DNA of 64,000 bases from Vitrella brassicaformis (taxonomy: Eukaryota > Sar > Vitrellaceae), in contig CDMY01000259.1 of NCBI GenBank assembly GCA_001179505.1, forward strand, positions 64,220 to 128,219, read 5' to 3'. Under the pieces are notes generated by a model. It worked only from the letters and a program-made list of their open reading frames with translations, made no database searches and was not told where the DNA came from. Below, piece by piece: positions 33,341 to 44,300 of this stretch (its first letter is position 1; each line of letters starts with the position of its first letter). The position numbers were made by a program, and so were the translations under genes.

Positions 33341-34353
33341 CTGTCGTGTAGCCACTGGCTGCCTGGGTAGTAGGGAGGGAGGGAGGGAGAGAGGGAGGGG
33401 TGGTTGTTTTTGTACGTTTGTGCGATGCAATGACATCATCATCGGATGCATGACATGATGGGTGTACAGTAGCCTGACTGTCCTGTGGATCAGAGACGGA
33501 TGACTTGCGTGAGGACCAGCGGCTCAGCTCGTCTGCGGCCGTGTGTGAGTCTTTTTGCTCGCTAAGGGGATGACAGCCTTGTCCCATGCGGTTGCGTCTT
33601 TATCCAGCAAACAAGGTGGTATGTCTACTAAGGTAGGCTGCTTCGCATGTGGCTGACGTCTGATGGACTGACAACCGCATTTGTTTTATGTGGTTGCGGG
33701 CACGGCTTTTCCTCATGCACATATCTCTGCCCTGCCCTGTTCTGTGGGCTGCGTATCCTTGGTCCTGTGCTGTCCTCTCAGCTGTTGTCTGAAGGGGCGA
33801 TGAGGCCTTCCAATGAATGGCCGTGCAGGGGGGAGACAAGGAAGTGGTGCCCTACGTGTCGTGTTTGGACAGCGGCAGGGTGCAGTGGTCGATTACGTGC
33901 GGCGTGGAGGGCGGGTGCTTGAGCGATGCATGGCTAGAATGTGAACACATTATGGCTTTCGCTCTCGTACATGCCTCTCGTCGACCACATTGCAAAACTG
34001 GCGAAGAAACCCAGGTGGGTCTTCCGTGTGGTGTGTGTGTGTATGGAGGGGACGGGTCGAGAGCAGAGCAACCATTGAGTGCATTGCCTTGCCAAGTCAT
34101 TAACGCCATGCACGTACGTGTACGTGTGTCTGTTCATGCATGGTATGCGAGTCAGCCGTGTCGAAAGAGAAGGAAGTGGTTGCCGCCTTTGGTGGTGCTG
34201 TGGATGGTGGCCTCGCAGCGGAGGAGGGAGAGGGCCGCCGCGCGCGGGACATCAGCTCGGAGAAGTGGCGAGCACTCGCTGCAGACACACACACAGACAG
34301 AGAGACATAGACGTTGATGCATGTGTCCATGATCCTGTTATGTGTTCACTGAC
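33341..34353. other. Spacer with one isolated Cys-rich exon-like segment
   Basis: Between 33829 and 34014 an acceptor (CCGTGCAG) and donor (CAG/GTGGGT) flank an open segment reading GGDKEVVPYVSCLDSGRVQW, SITCGVEGGCLSDAWLECEH and RRPHCKTGEETQ. It has coding character but I cannot attach other exons. The rest shows purine-rich tracts and simple repeats only. Confidence 0.35.
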
Positions 34354-34402
34354 CGTCTGAGGTGCCCTCGTCCTACTTTGCCTCTGCCGCCACACACAGC
34401 GT
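34354..34402 (+). repeat. Third copy of the kinase N-terminus fragment
   Basis: 49 bases nearly identical to the first codons of the kinase at 13151 (SEVPSSYFASAA). The original ATG is CCG here. It is followed at about 34615 by GAGAATTTCGCGACGGGGGC, which also occurs upstream of that kinase, so coding and 5' flanking pieces were both copied but in a different relative orientation. Confidence 0.7.
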
Positions 34403-34807
34403 TGCGCACGTGATGATTCCTCGCTCCATCACTGAGTCTCACCTAGTCTCACCTCGGGAAGGGGCTTCACTCTTTCTCGCTCGGAATGGCAGATCAATTG
34501 CGGCAGATCGAAGGCTCAAAGCGTCAGAAAGGTGTTGGCGGAGGCAAGCGACGTCCGACGGGCCGCTTCACCCTTGCTTTCGTTCATTTCCTCGCCGATC
34601 GCTGCTCGGCTGCCGAGAATTTCGCGACGGGGGCAGAGACGGCCTCCCCTCTTTTTTTTGTTTACTGTATTTTCATGATGTCGGGCGTTGGAGGCTGTTA
34701 TTCAAAGCTTTGTGCAGCGAATCGGTTGCCATGGACGCGGCTGCGGCGGCGAACAGCTGCGGCGGCGAACAAGGACTGGCAAGGAGGTGCCGGAAGAGGG
34801 CACAGCA

Positions 34808-35434
34808 ATGGGTGAGGAGCCGGGCGACAGCGCCAGCGCCAGGAGGTGGTGGCTTATTGGGGAGGACAGGTTGCTGACGGACGAGGAGATCGATGCCATG
34901 ATGCCGAGCGACGAGGAGATGGCGGCCATCGCCGAGCAGCGTCGGCGCGACAATGAGGACCTCAGGCCCGAGGACATCGCTGCGGTGCGGAGGCTCATCG
35001 CCCTCCACCGCGACCCTCGGGCCACCGACGAGGAAGTCCTACGAGCCAAGCAAGAGATACCGAGAGAGGTAAGGAGAGCACGAGGGATGAGGGCCGAGGG
35101 CAGAAGAGACGCAGAGAGAAGTCGGGCTCAGCTGTCACAGCAACGCCAAAAGGTGGGATGCTCTGCTGCATGTATTCCTTCCAGGTGCTCCGCATCGCGC
35201 TCAACGGGCTGGAGCCACACGAGATTGAGGAGCTCGAGCAGGCAATTGTGCGGAACTGCCGCTGTGTCGCCTGTAAGTAGAGAGAGATGGAGAAGGCATA
35301 AAAGACGTGACACTCGACGACATACTTTCCCTTCTTCCCTTTGTCTGTCTTCCCCAGCCAACATCGCTGCTGAGCGAGGCGTCCCTCTGCCCAGTTTGTT
35401 TCCGCCGCCCCAAAACGTGAAACGCTTTCAGTGA
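34808..35434 (+). CDS. LIALHRDP-family protein, copy 2 (short form)
   Basis: Three exons in phase: 34808-35068, 35185-35272, 35358-35434, 141 residues. The start ATG (MGEEPGDSASARRWW) lies in a longer open frame. Exon 1 encodes LLTDEEIDAMMPSDEEMAAI and EDIAAVRRLIALHRDPRATD; exon 2 VLRIALNGLEPHEIEELEQ and IVRNCRCVA; exon 3 SNIAAERGVPLPSLFPPP, then a stop, so the Pro-rich and Cys/Trp-rich C-terminal parts of the other copies are absent. Introns have the same positions and phases as in copies 1 and 3, and exon 2 is exactly 88 nt in all three. Only five bases separate its stop from the ATG of copy 3, so it may be a tandem duplicate whose 3' half was replaced by the next copy. Function unknown. 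Confidence 0.65.
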   Translation: MGEEPGDSASARRWWLIGEDRLLTDEEIDAMMPSDEEMAAIAEQRRRDNEDLRPEDIAAVRRLIALHRDPRATDEEVLRAKQEIPREVRRARGMRAEGRRDAERSRAQLSQQRQKVGCSAACIPSRCSASRSTGWSHTRLRSSSRQLCGTAAVSPVSRERWRRHKRRDTRRHTFPSSLCLSSPANIAAERGVPLPSLFPPPQNVKRFQ

Positions 35435-35439
35435 GCGCC

Positions 35440-37170
35440 ATGATGACGGACGAGGAGACCAACGCCATGATGCCGAGCGACGAGGAGATGGCCGCCATCA
35501 TCGAGCAGCATCGACGGGACAAGGAGAACCTCAGGCCCGAGGACGTCGCTGCGGTGCGGAGGCTCATCGCCCTCCACCGCGACCCTCGGGCCACCGACGA
35601 GGAAGTCCTACGAGCGAAGCAAGAGATACCGATGGAGGTAAGGAGAGGGACGAGGGATGAGGGCCGAAGAGACTTGGGAAGAGACGCAGGAGAAGACGCT
35701 AAGGAGTCATTGTGGCACTGCTGCATATATTCCTTCCAGGTGTACCGCACCGTCTGCCATGGGCTGGAGCGCGACGAGATCGAAGACCTCACCAAGCTCC
35801 TGATCAGGAACTGCCGCCATGCCGCCTGTAAGTAGAGATGGAGAAGGAATGGATGACATGACTTTCTACGACATACTTTCCCTTCTTCCCTTTGTCTGTC
35901 TTCCCCAGCCAACATTGCCGCTGAGCGAGGCGTCGCCCTGCCGACGTCTCCCCACCCCTTTCTCGCCACACACGCCCCTCCCCCTGCCCCCGCCGTCTCC
36001 GACGCCCCTCCCTCTCCNNNNNNNNNNNNNNNNNNNNNNNNNNNNNNNNNNNNNNNNNNNNNNNNNNNNNNNNNNNNNNNNNNNNNNNNNNNNNNNNNNN
36101 NNNNNNNNNNNNNNNNNNNNNNNNNNNNNNNNNNNNNNNNNNNNNNNNNNNNNNNNNNNNNNNNNNNNNNNNNNNNNNNNNNNNNNNNNNNNNNNNNNNN
36201 NNNNNNNNNNNNNNNNNNNNNNNNNNNNNNNNNNNNNNNNNNNNNNNNNNNNNNNNNNNNNNNNNNNNNNNNNNNNNNNNNNNNNNNNNNNNNNNNNNNN
36301 NNNNNNNNNNNNNNNNNCCCCTCCCTCTCCCCCACCGCCACACACGCCCCTCCCCCTGCCCCCACCGCCACGTACGTCCCTCCCTCCGTCCCCACCGCCA
36401 CATACGCCCCTCCACCTCCCCCCACCGCCACGTACGCCACTCCCCCCGGCCCCATCGCCACCTATGCTCCTCCCCCCGTCCCCATCGCCGCATACGCCAC
36501 TGCCCCCGTCCCCATCGCCGCATACGCCCCTCCCCCCGTCCCCCTGGTCCACCCCGCAGCCCGGTTCGTCCACTCCAGCCACCGATTTGTGCCCGTTCCC
36601 CGGTTCGTGCCCTCCCCGCTGCTCTCGCCGGCCATGAAGGAGGACGACAAGTGCTGGTGTGTTGAGATTGGGGAGTGGGTGGTGAGGGGGCTGGTGTGTG
36701 CGTATGAGTGTGTGTGTAACGGCGTGCGGTGCTTTGCGATGTGGGTGTGGGATGGGGTGAAATGGGTGGCCACGTGTGGCACGTGTCGGCTGTCTGGCAG
36801 GGACATCGGAGGCAGAGGGCCTGGCGGCCATCGCTGTCTACATTTTACATCCGGCTGTTTCTGTCTGGCAAGGACTCGTCACGATCTGATGACCCTTAAT
36901 TTTATCATCAGTTGGCTCGTCACACCCTTTCACAGCGCTCGATGCCGGCCGGAGCATGCACGAGTGTCCGTGTTCCTCTCGTCATGCAGACGGACACTCG
37001 TGTGCTGTGTCCCTTCAAACCACCGTATTCTTAGCGATGATCGATCTTCTGCCTCGCGAAGGGCGCATCAAAAAGTTCCGAAGTTCCCCATATATCCGTG
37101 TGTCTTCCTTCCTGCGTGCACGATTCATGCAATTGGCCATGGATGTCAAAAAACGCACATAGCTACATAA
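35440..37170 (+). CDS. LIALHRDP-family protein, copy 3 (interrupted by assembly gap)
   Basis: Exons 35440-35637, 35740-35827 and 35909 onward. Exon 1 encodes MMTDEETNAMMPSDEEMAAI and EDVAAVRRLIALHRDPRATD; exon 2 VYRTVCHGLERDEIEDLTKL. Exon 3 begins SNIAAERGVALPTSPHPFLA and enters a Pro-rich tandem repeat with the unit (V/T)P(I/T)A(A/T)YAPPP, cut by 300 Ns. The frame on both sides is the same if the true gap is a multiple of three. Then come RFVPSPLLSPAMKEDDKCWC and the family's Cys/Trp-rich end, FAMWVWDGVKWVATCGT. Unlike copy 1, the frame does not stop there but runs about 130 codons further into the dispersed repeat at 36941-37205, which probably replaced the native 3' end. Confidence 0.6.
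36018..36317. other. Assembly gap (300 N)
   Basis: Exactly 300 Ns, probably a placeholder length. Both edges are CCCCTCCC-rich minisatellite, so the gap is a tandem repeat that the assembler could not span. Confidence 1.
36318..36545 (+). repeat. Coding minisatellite, about 30-nt units
   Basis: Imperfect tandem units of the form CCCCATCGCCGCATACGCC plus a CCTCCCCC block, encoding YAPPP-type proline-rich repeats of copy 3. Seven to eight units are visible right of the gap. Confidence 0.8.
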
Positions 37171-37205
37171 AAGAGACATACATAGATATGAATTGTCCGG
37201 CAGAC
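36941..37205 (+). repeat. Dispersed repeat, copy A (inverted copy at 51236-51710)
   Basis: The block 36969-37205 matches the reverse complement of 51464-51710 over about 240 bases (shared stretches include AGCGATGATCGATCTTCTGC and TTCATGCAATTGGCCATGGA). A 20-base GATGCCGGCCGGAGCATGCA at 36941-36960 is also present at 51236-51256 in reverse. No transposase frame, terminal inverted repeat or target-site duplication is evident. Confidence 0.8.
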
Positions 37206-37630
37206 GGAAAAATGACGATAGCTGGACGTCGACAGGGTGGACGGACCAATCTGAAGAGTCCATCCACCAATCGAGATCGATCCACTTAGCCATCCAGCAC
37301 CAAAACACCAAAACAGCTCTGTTTGTAGGTTTGTATGTGGGTGTGCATGCCATGCAAGTAGGTATGTAAGAAAACGCACCACGGTATCGCTCTTGGACCC
37401 GCCTACACAGACAGACACGAAGCCACTCACACGCACACACACATGCACACATATACACATGCACACACACGCATGTCTGTCAGTCAGAAGGTAGACAGAC
37501 GCGACACACACGCCCAGCCCAAATCCCGACCGCCATGAGCCAAAATGCTCGCACCACATACACACAGAACACACAAAGGAGACTGCCACCGTACCGTGTT
37601 AGAGGGGTGGTTTGATTTGGACCGGTCATG
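37206..37630. other. Spacer / 3' flank of the K+ channel gene
   Basis: 425 bases containing CA-rich simple sequence; no gene supported. Confidence 0.5.
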
Positions 37631-37770
37631 TCATGCGGCAGCCGGGCTGCCCGAGAAGGGCGGCTTGATGCCCTTGGGGATGGCGCTGAGCTTGTTAGAA
37701 TACTCCTTGACGTCAGACAGCTCCTGGTTGTTCATCAGCTTCAGGTCGGCTATGCTCAGCACTCCGTCCC

Positions 37771-37805
<35 letters not shown>

Positions 37806-39561
37806 GGCATGTGTACAAGTGTGTGTATGGTTCTGAATGAGGTGTGTGTGCGTATGTACCGTTTTTGTCGAAGAATCTGAAGGTGCCCTGGATGTTCTCG
37901 AGGTCCTCCCTGCTCACGAGTTTGGTCTTCTCCAGCATGTAGAGCAGGAACTCCAGCTCGCTGACGGAGCCGCTGTTGTCCAGGTCAATGGCGATGATCC
38001 TGAACACAAACGCACAGGCACACACACACATGCATTGAGCGAATGTGTAGGCCGCGGGTGTGCTTTCGTGTGTACCGACCGACCGTTCGAGTGTGAGTGC
38101 CTTTCGGTAGAACATCTTCCTGTCGGCCGCCTGCTTCCTCCCCACTATCTCGCTCGTCACCTGCACAGGCATACAGAGAGTATCGGACGTCCACACGCAT
38201 CGAGAATGCCCTCTCTCTCTCTCATCCTCACCCCCTCCCTCACTGGCCCACTGACTTGACTTACCTGTCCAATGACGTTTGAGGTCATGATGACGCCGAT
38301 GACGGCATACAGCATGCACACGCTCTTGGTCAGCGGATGGCTCGGCACCAGGTCTGGACAAACACACAGAGATAACCCGACAGAATGTGGCAAGGCGGTC
38401 TCTCTCCTCTGTGTGTGTCTTGTCTGTCAGCGTCTGACCTCCGTATCCGACGGAGCTGAGAGTGACAGTGGAGAAGTAGAGGGCCTGCAGGAAGCTCCAG
38501 TTCTCCATAGCCGAGAAGAACGCCTGACCAACACACACGACGTCAGTGCAGTCAAGGCTCAGTGCGTCAGTCCATCGTGTGGGTGCGTCATCCACCTACC
38601 GCTCCTAGTAGGAGGAAGATGAGTATCTGTCCGATGGCGAGGCCGATGAGTGTGTTGTGGCTGACAGTCACATCGCCGACCATGTTGGCCGCAACCGTAC
38701 CAATGGCGAAAGAGATTAGCGTGATGCTGCACACCACACACACACACACGGACACTTGCACTCAGACACACCCGTCGCGGCCCTTGTGTGTGCCATGTGC
38801 CACTCAGCCACCTGATGAATATGTACACGATTTGGAAGGTCATCATGGCGGAACTTTCGGGCTCCAAGTCGCCGTAGCCCACTGTCGTGATCGTTATCTG
38901 GATGGAGCAGATGTGACAGACAGACAGCACACATCAACACTGCTTGTTCACTCACCGCCGAGAAGTACAGTGCATTGACGATGGGCCATCCAGCAACGAA
39001 GTGGTACACACACGCCCTGACATGACGAGCAAAGCAGGAGGATGCTGATTGTATATGGGCGTGTGAAATGCGATTTGGTTACCCGAACAGGAAGTGTGCA
39101 GTGAAGAGCCCAAACATGAGAGCCGTGAACCCCCATGACTTCATCGTGCCCTACATCCACCACATCCACCCATACACCCATCCCGTGACCACCACACACT
39201 GCTCTCCCTCCCAATATGCGCCGTGCACACAGACTGACCTCATATTCCTCGTCCGTGCTCACAAGCGACAGCATCGACGCCTGCCCGATGAACGACTGCG
39301 TCACGCCCCGAGCAAACCCCCGCCAGCCTACCGGCCCTCGAGCTGCCGGGTGCGGCGCGTTGGTGATGAGGGTGCGGACTGACGCTTCGGGCATCGATGT
39401 GGCTATCGATGTGGCTATCGATGGGGTCCCGACGATCTCACCATCCTGTGAGCACAGGGGTGAGAGGCACAACAAAGGAGTGGCTGAGTGTGTGGCGGTG
39501 CGACTGGTGAGCGTTTCCTTACATCAAGGAATGGCCTGCGGTTCTCAATGTCGCCCGACAT
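37631..39561 (-). CDS. Tandem-pore K+ channel (TPK type) with two C-terminal EF hands
   Basis: Potassium channel, probably Ca2+-regulated, in a vacuolar or plasma membrane. Eleven exons, all in phase: 39523-39561, 39239-39445, 39083-39150, 38956-39016, 38812-38897, 38600-38726, 38439-38523, 38265-38353, 38084-38160, 37860-37999, 37631-37770; 372 residues. The first pore has the filter ITITTVGYGDLEP, the second TVTLSSVGYGDLVPSHPL (its Asp is made across a splice junction). Hydrophobic segments around each pore give the 2TM-P-2TM-P layout. Two EF-hand loops follow: DLDNSGSVSELE and DKNGDGVLSIAD, both with acceptable ligands at positions 1, 3, 5, 9 and 12. This architecture is that of plant TPK/KCO channels. 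The start ATG begins MSGDIENRRPFLD; a 4-residue ATS/I repeat follows in the N-terminus. Confidence 0.92.
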
Positions 39562-39936
39562 CAAATCAATGCGCCTGCGAAGACCACGACAGAAGTGGAA
39601 TGCGTAGACGTCCATCATGATGTTGTGCAGAGTGCATGACTGACTGACTGTGATGCGATGCATCACCCACCTGCGTGTCTGCTTGAGAGCTGGAGCTTCC
39701 AACAGAGATAATCTTATCCGGTGCTTGCGCCGTCGAATCCGTTGCGCTACGTCACGGAGCACTCACTGCTGCTCTCGACTGTCGCTCTCAGGTGAGAGAG
39801 AAAGTGTGTTCGACAGATGCGGTGCTGATCTTTTCTGCTGCTGAATCAGATCTTGCAAGAGATCTCCCGGGAGTGATATCACGACCGCACCAGATCTGCC
39901 GTTGAGCGCGCAGATGCAACGGTCACCTGGTCAATA
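39562..39936. promoter_or_regulatory. Divergent promoter (K+ channel / adenylate-kinase-like)
   Basis: 375 bases between divergent ATGs with three AGATCT hexamers (39848, 39860, 39892); the first two sit symmetrically in AGATCTTGCAAGAGATCT. No TATA box seen. Confidence 0.5.
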
Positions 39937-40968
39937 ATGCACGATTTTATCTTTGTGATAGCACATCCCCTCGTCCGGGACCGTGCCCGGCACCTCCTCA
40001 CGTTCATTGACGGGTCGCCCTTCTTCAAACACGTCCGCATATCCGTCGAACAGCTCTTCCCACAGGTGAGCATCGCCCGCCTCAGTCTCGCCTCCTGTCT
40101 CAGTGTGCTCCACACGTTCATGGCATTGCGTGCAGGATGCGCCGGCCTGCAGTGCCCGCGAGGTGTTTGAGGCTGTCATGGACGCTGTCGAGCCACACAC
40201 GACAACCGAGAGCCTCTTCATCATCGATGGTAGAGACGACGGTCACCGGCACCCACAATGCCTGCCTTCGTTGCCCCCTGTCTGTTATCGCCCCTGCAGG
40301 CCTGCCGCGTTCGCTTGCCGACTGGAAGATTTGGCTGATGGCCCTCGGCTCCCACTCCCGCATCCGGTATGTCGTGCTCATCGACCATCCTGACGGCATC
40401 ATGCCGGCCCTCTCACAGACACTGAAGAGCCTCACCCTCCCGCCCCAACCAGCACCTTCGGAAGAAGAGAAGAAGGCGGACGAGGGAGCCGCAGAGAAAG
40501 CAGAGAAGGCAGGGACTACGGCTGAGGATGAAGGACAGAAGGAGAGGGAGGAGACAGAAGAGAGAGAGGTGAATCGGTCCCGTGAGGTGTATGAGCGGCT
40601 GCACGAGTCGTATGAGGCCTACGGGAGGGAGACGGTGCCCATTCTGAACAACCTCTACCGAATCGGCAAACTCAGATCGGTCAGAAGGAAGAAGAGAAGA
40701 AATGGCCTGAAGGGTTCTCATCGGTGTGTGGTCATTGTAGATCATTCTTGATCCCTACGTCGACTTCTCTGCGTCTGTGGCCTATGGCTGGTCCTGCCTG
40801 AACGCCATCCTCGCACAAGCGGCCAAGGAGGACGACAGGCTCAGATTCTTCCGGCCACTGCCGAGTGAGACAGAGAGAGAGGGAGACACCATCACGAGGC
40901 CACTTGCAGACACCAGCTGCGTGTGCGTGTTTGGCGTCAGGTTCCTTTGTGGAGGGCGAGGGGCGTGA
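39937..40968 (+). CDS. Adenylate-kinase-like protein lacking the P-loop
   Basis: Four exons in phase: 39937-40065, 40136-40229, 40300-40679, 40741-40968, 276 residues. The core resembles the NMP-kinase fold: an N-terminal strand (MHDFIFVIAHPLVRDRARHL), then FIIDGLPRSLADWKIWLMAL, matching the (I/L)DG(F/L)PR motif, then RIRYVVLIDHPD, matching the strand that precedes the LID. However, the Walker A motif GxxGxGK expected after the first strand reads AHPLVRDR, and the LID domain is replaced by a Glu/Lys-rich insert (about 60 residues) and a helical segment. Catalysis is therefore unlikely. Such degenerate adenylate kinases occur among axonemal proteins, which would fit the dynein light chain in this window, but that is inference. 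The last 20 residues may be non-native, as they run into low-complexity sequence. Confidence 0.65.
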
Positions 40969-41397
40969 TCGGTTTGGTCAGCCATTCGGGGCTGTCAATG
41001 TGATGGCCGTGCAGACGGCCACACAGTGAAGAACCAGCTTTGGCTGCGTGGGGACAGGTGGTCGGTGCATGTGTCGATGAATGAATGAATGAATGGATAC
41101 GTTCACTCATCCTTCATTCAAGGCAAGTATCAGACCGCAAGCCCTCTGCTGCTTTGCTGCCTGGGTGCGAATAGCTGCCATTGACGTCTCCCGTGGCCGT
41201 GATGGCCACTAGGCCACGGGAGCCGTCGGCGCAGCATTCTATAACCAGTCAGCACCTCCACAGAGGAGGGGGTCATGTCATGTCGAGATAACTCGTCCCA
41301 CCACATCTCACCCCAACCCAGAGAGACACGCAGCAACAAGGCGAGAGTTCCTCGTCGAGCACACGCCAGGACATCCATCCATCCATCCATCCATTCA
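40969..41397. terminator. Convergent spacer with a strong hairpin
   Basis: 429 bases between convergent stops. An inverted repeat with 11-bp perfect arms (CTCCCGTGGCC at 41188-41198 and GGCCACGGGAG at 41212-41222, 13-nt loop) lies midway. It could fold in either 3' UTR; a role in 3'-end formation is a guess. A short (TGAA)n tract is at 41076-41092. Confidence 0.4.
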
Positions 41398-44300
41398 TCA
41401 GTCGGTGCTGGGCTCCTCCAGTGCATTCAATATCGCAGGCAGACACCGGAAACACTCCGGCAGCCACGGCAGCGACACGAACGGCACCTCCAGACCGTCA
41501 AAAGCGAACAGCGTCCTCTCCCGTATGTCCCGCTTCAGCACACTCGCATCGCGCAAAGACAGGGAAGGCCCATCGGCAGCCGGAGGCACCTCCATGGCGT
41601 CAACAGCTTCGTTGTTGCTGTCGTCCTCTGCATTGTCGCCAGTGGTGGTGTGATGGTGTCGAATGGCCGGGATCTTGGGGTATCGCTGACTGAAATGGGT
41701 CAGGATCAGGTACCCACAGCCGGTGCGCTCGGCTGAGAGAACAGAGGGCAGGGAAGAGGTTGCAGAGCGCTGGTGTCAGTGTATCTCTGTGTCCTTTCTG
41801 CGCGTACCGATTTGGAAGGCTTCGTCGAGTGTGCTGTGGAGCTTCTCGATGGCCTCGGTGCGCAAACCATCCTCAAACGTGGCTGACAGAATGCACGAAC
41901 ACACAACAGCTCACGAGAAATCGACAGGGCAATGCTGTTATAGCCAGGCGCACCTTCGTGTATCAGCAGGTCACAGTTCTTCGCGAGAAGGGCCACCGCG
42001 TCGCATGGCCGCGTGTCGCCCGAGTAGACCACGTCAGGCAGCCCATCCATCGCCACACGAATGGCTGCGTCATCAGAGAGGAATAGTGAGCATGGGAACC
42101 CACAGACATGCCCACTCTGTCTGCCCATCTGCGTACCGAATGAGTCGGGGATGTGATCCACGAGTATGCTGGCCACCCTCACGCCCAGCGCATCCAGCAG
42201 TGCATGACGCGACGCAACCCAACACGATGGCGCCTTCTCACCACCACCACCACCGGCAGCAGCGGCAGCTTCACTCTCGCCACCGTCGGTGCACGGCACG
42301 GTCCAGCAAGCCGATTGGTCTTCCTGTGGGGTGAGGTTGACGAAGCTCTCGGGCGGCGTGAAGGGTGCGTCGTGTGGTCGGATGATGAATCCCTCGGCCG
42401 GCAGGAAGCAGTGGGGGATGGCCTCCACACACTTGTGGTAAAAGGAATAGTACCGCTGATCGACACGCATCCACCCGCTGATACCCGCCCGCCACAACAA
42501 GTGTCTGCCTGTGTGGGTGTCTACCTGCATTTTGTGTGGAGCCATCAGCACGGGGGCCTGCTCCTGCGGCCACATCCGCCCCCGCAGCGACAGCAAACGG
42601 GCCACACCTGCATGCACAGTAGACCAACCGCGCCATACCATCCAAGTACACACGGGCACAGTTGATCCACCTACTGACTGACCCAGGTGATGGTCTGCGT
42701 GTATGTGGGAGACGTACACCACCCTGAACACATCACATTGGGAGGGCCGGACTGCCAACCAATGGTGCATTGTGTTCGTTGTATTGGCTCACTTGATCCG
42801 CTTGAGTGTGTCGGCAAAGCTCTCGTCCGACGTCTCGATCAGCCGCAGCTGTGACACGCTGCCCTCACCAAAGTCGAGCAACATACCTGCCCCAGAACAG
42901 AACAAAACAGAGCACACACACGGCCTCCCTACCTCCACCCATTCCCCTGTGCTGTGTGTGTCGTGGGTGTTGGCCCCTTACCTACCGAATGTCCGTGACA
43001 TCTCGAGGAGTATGCCCGACACGTTGCGGAACTGCCCTGGCATCGCCGCACCCGTGCCCAGGAACCGCACACGGGGATACACACACCGCTGTGTTGGGTG
43101 GCGGGCTGGGGGTGTCTGGTCGTGCAGTTGGCGGCACTTTGCCAGCCGGTCGGCCACCACAGGAGTGTCCAGGCGAGACAGCCGCTGAGAGGAACACGGA
43201 CAGAATGAGGGACAGCTGCACAGTGTTGATCGTCTGACCTTTTTTGAGAAGGTTGGCTTCGCCTTTCTGAGGCAAGAGGAATCATCAGCACCGACCTGCA
43301 CACACACACACACACACACACACATCCACGCAGCACCTCGCCAAATGACTTTCGACACACTCTCTCACTCACTCACCCGGACTGGCGGCGAGAGCGTGAC
43401 CTTCATCAGTGGCGCCACAGCCACATCCCCCTGCTCCTCACCCTCACCCTCCTCTTCATGCCGCCTCTTTCCACCCACCTCGTCGCCAGACGACGCACCC
43501 CTCATCACCGCATCGCCATTGCCGACATCGCCGCTGGGCTGCTCTTGCTCGTCAACGGCCATGGCGGCCGGGCCGCCGCCATTGGAGGGGCCGTTGTGCG
43601 TGCATGGCGGGAAGAGTGAGGGGAGTGCTTTCGCGAGGACGGCGTTGAGCGATGCTGACGAGGGGAAGAAAGACAGCTCAGACGAGGCGGTGTCGCCACT
43701 GAGAGAGACAGCCGCGTACGCGCAGGGAAATGTGTGTGTCACCAGTGGTGTGTGTGTCGATGGTTACCGGTTGCAGAAAAGGTGCCGCACTTTGAGTTGC
43801 GAGCGGGAGGCCAGACAGCGCATGAGGGCGTCGTAGGAGGCAGTCCTCACCAGCTGAACATACAAACCAATCAGACCACCAAAAACAGGTGGAGGGATAG
43901 ATTAGAGGGATCATTCTGCATGTTTTGCTGGGCGCACCGATGGGTCAGTGAGGTGAAACACGTGCGCCAGGTGGTCAAGGCCATATGCTTCACTCCCGCG
44001 CGTCAGTGCTTCAGTCTGGCAGGGCGCACACGCACCATAAGTCAATGAATGCCTCCACTTCTGTCGTGCGTGCGTCCATCCATCCATACCATTTGCTTGA
44101 CGTGTTGTTCATTGAGTGGCTGCAGGATGACGAAGCTCTGCCCCCTGAACCCAGGCTCGCACACGTCCTCCGAGCGCACCTGACACATACAAAGGCAACA
44201 CACATGCACACACACCCCTTACACACGCGCCACACACACAACACCCTCGTCCACCCCACTCACCACAGTGCCGTCCTCCAGAGTGACGCTCTGCCCGCTC

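Noticed and set aside
36018-36317. Long open frames reported across the Ns on both strands
   Set aside because: They are open only because N codons are not stops; only the frame continuous with copy 3 is meaningful.
39660-39760. Stretch with TGAGAGCTGGAGC and GCCGTCGAATCCG, loosely like tRNA box A and box B
   Set aside because: No acceptor stem or cloverleaf can be drawn by eye, and it lies in a divergent promoter; not supported as a tRNA.
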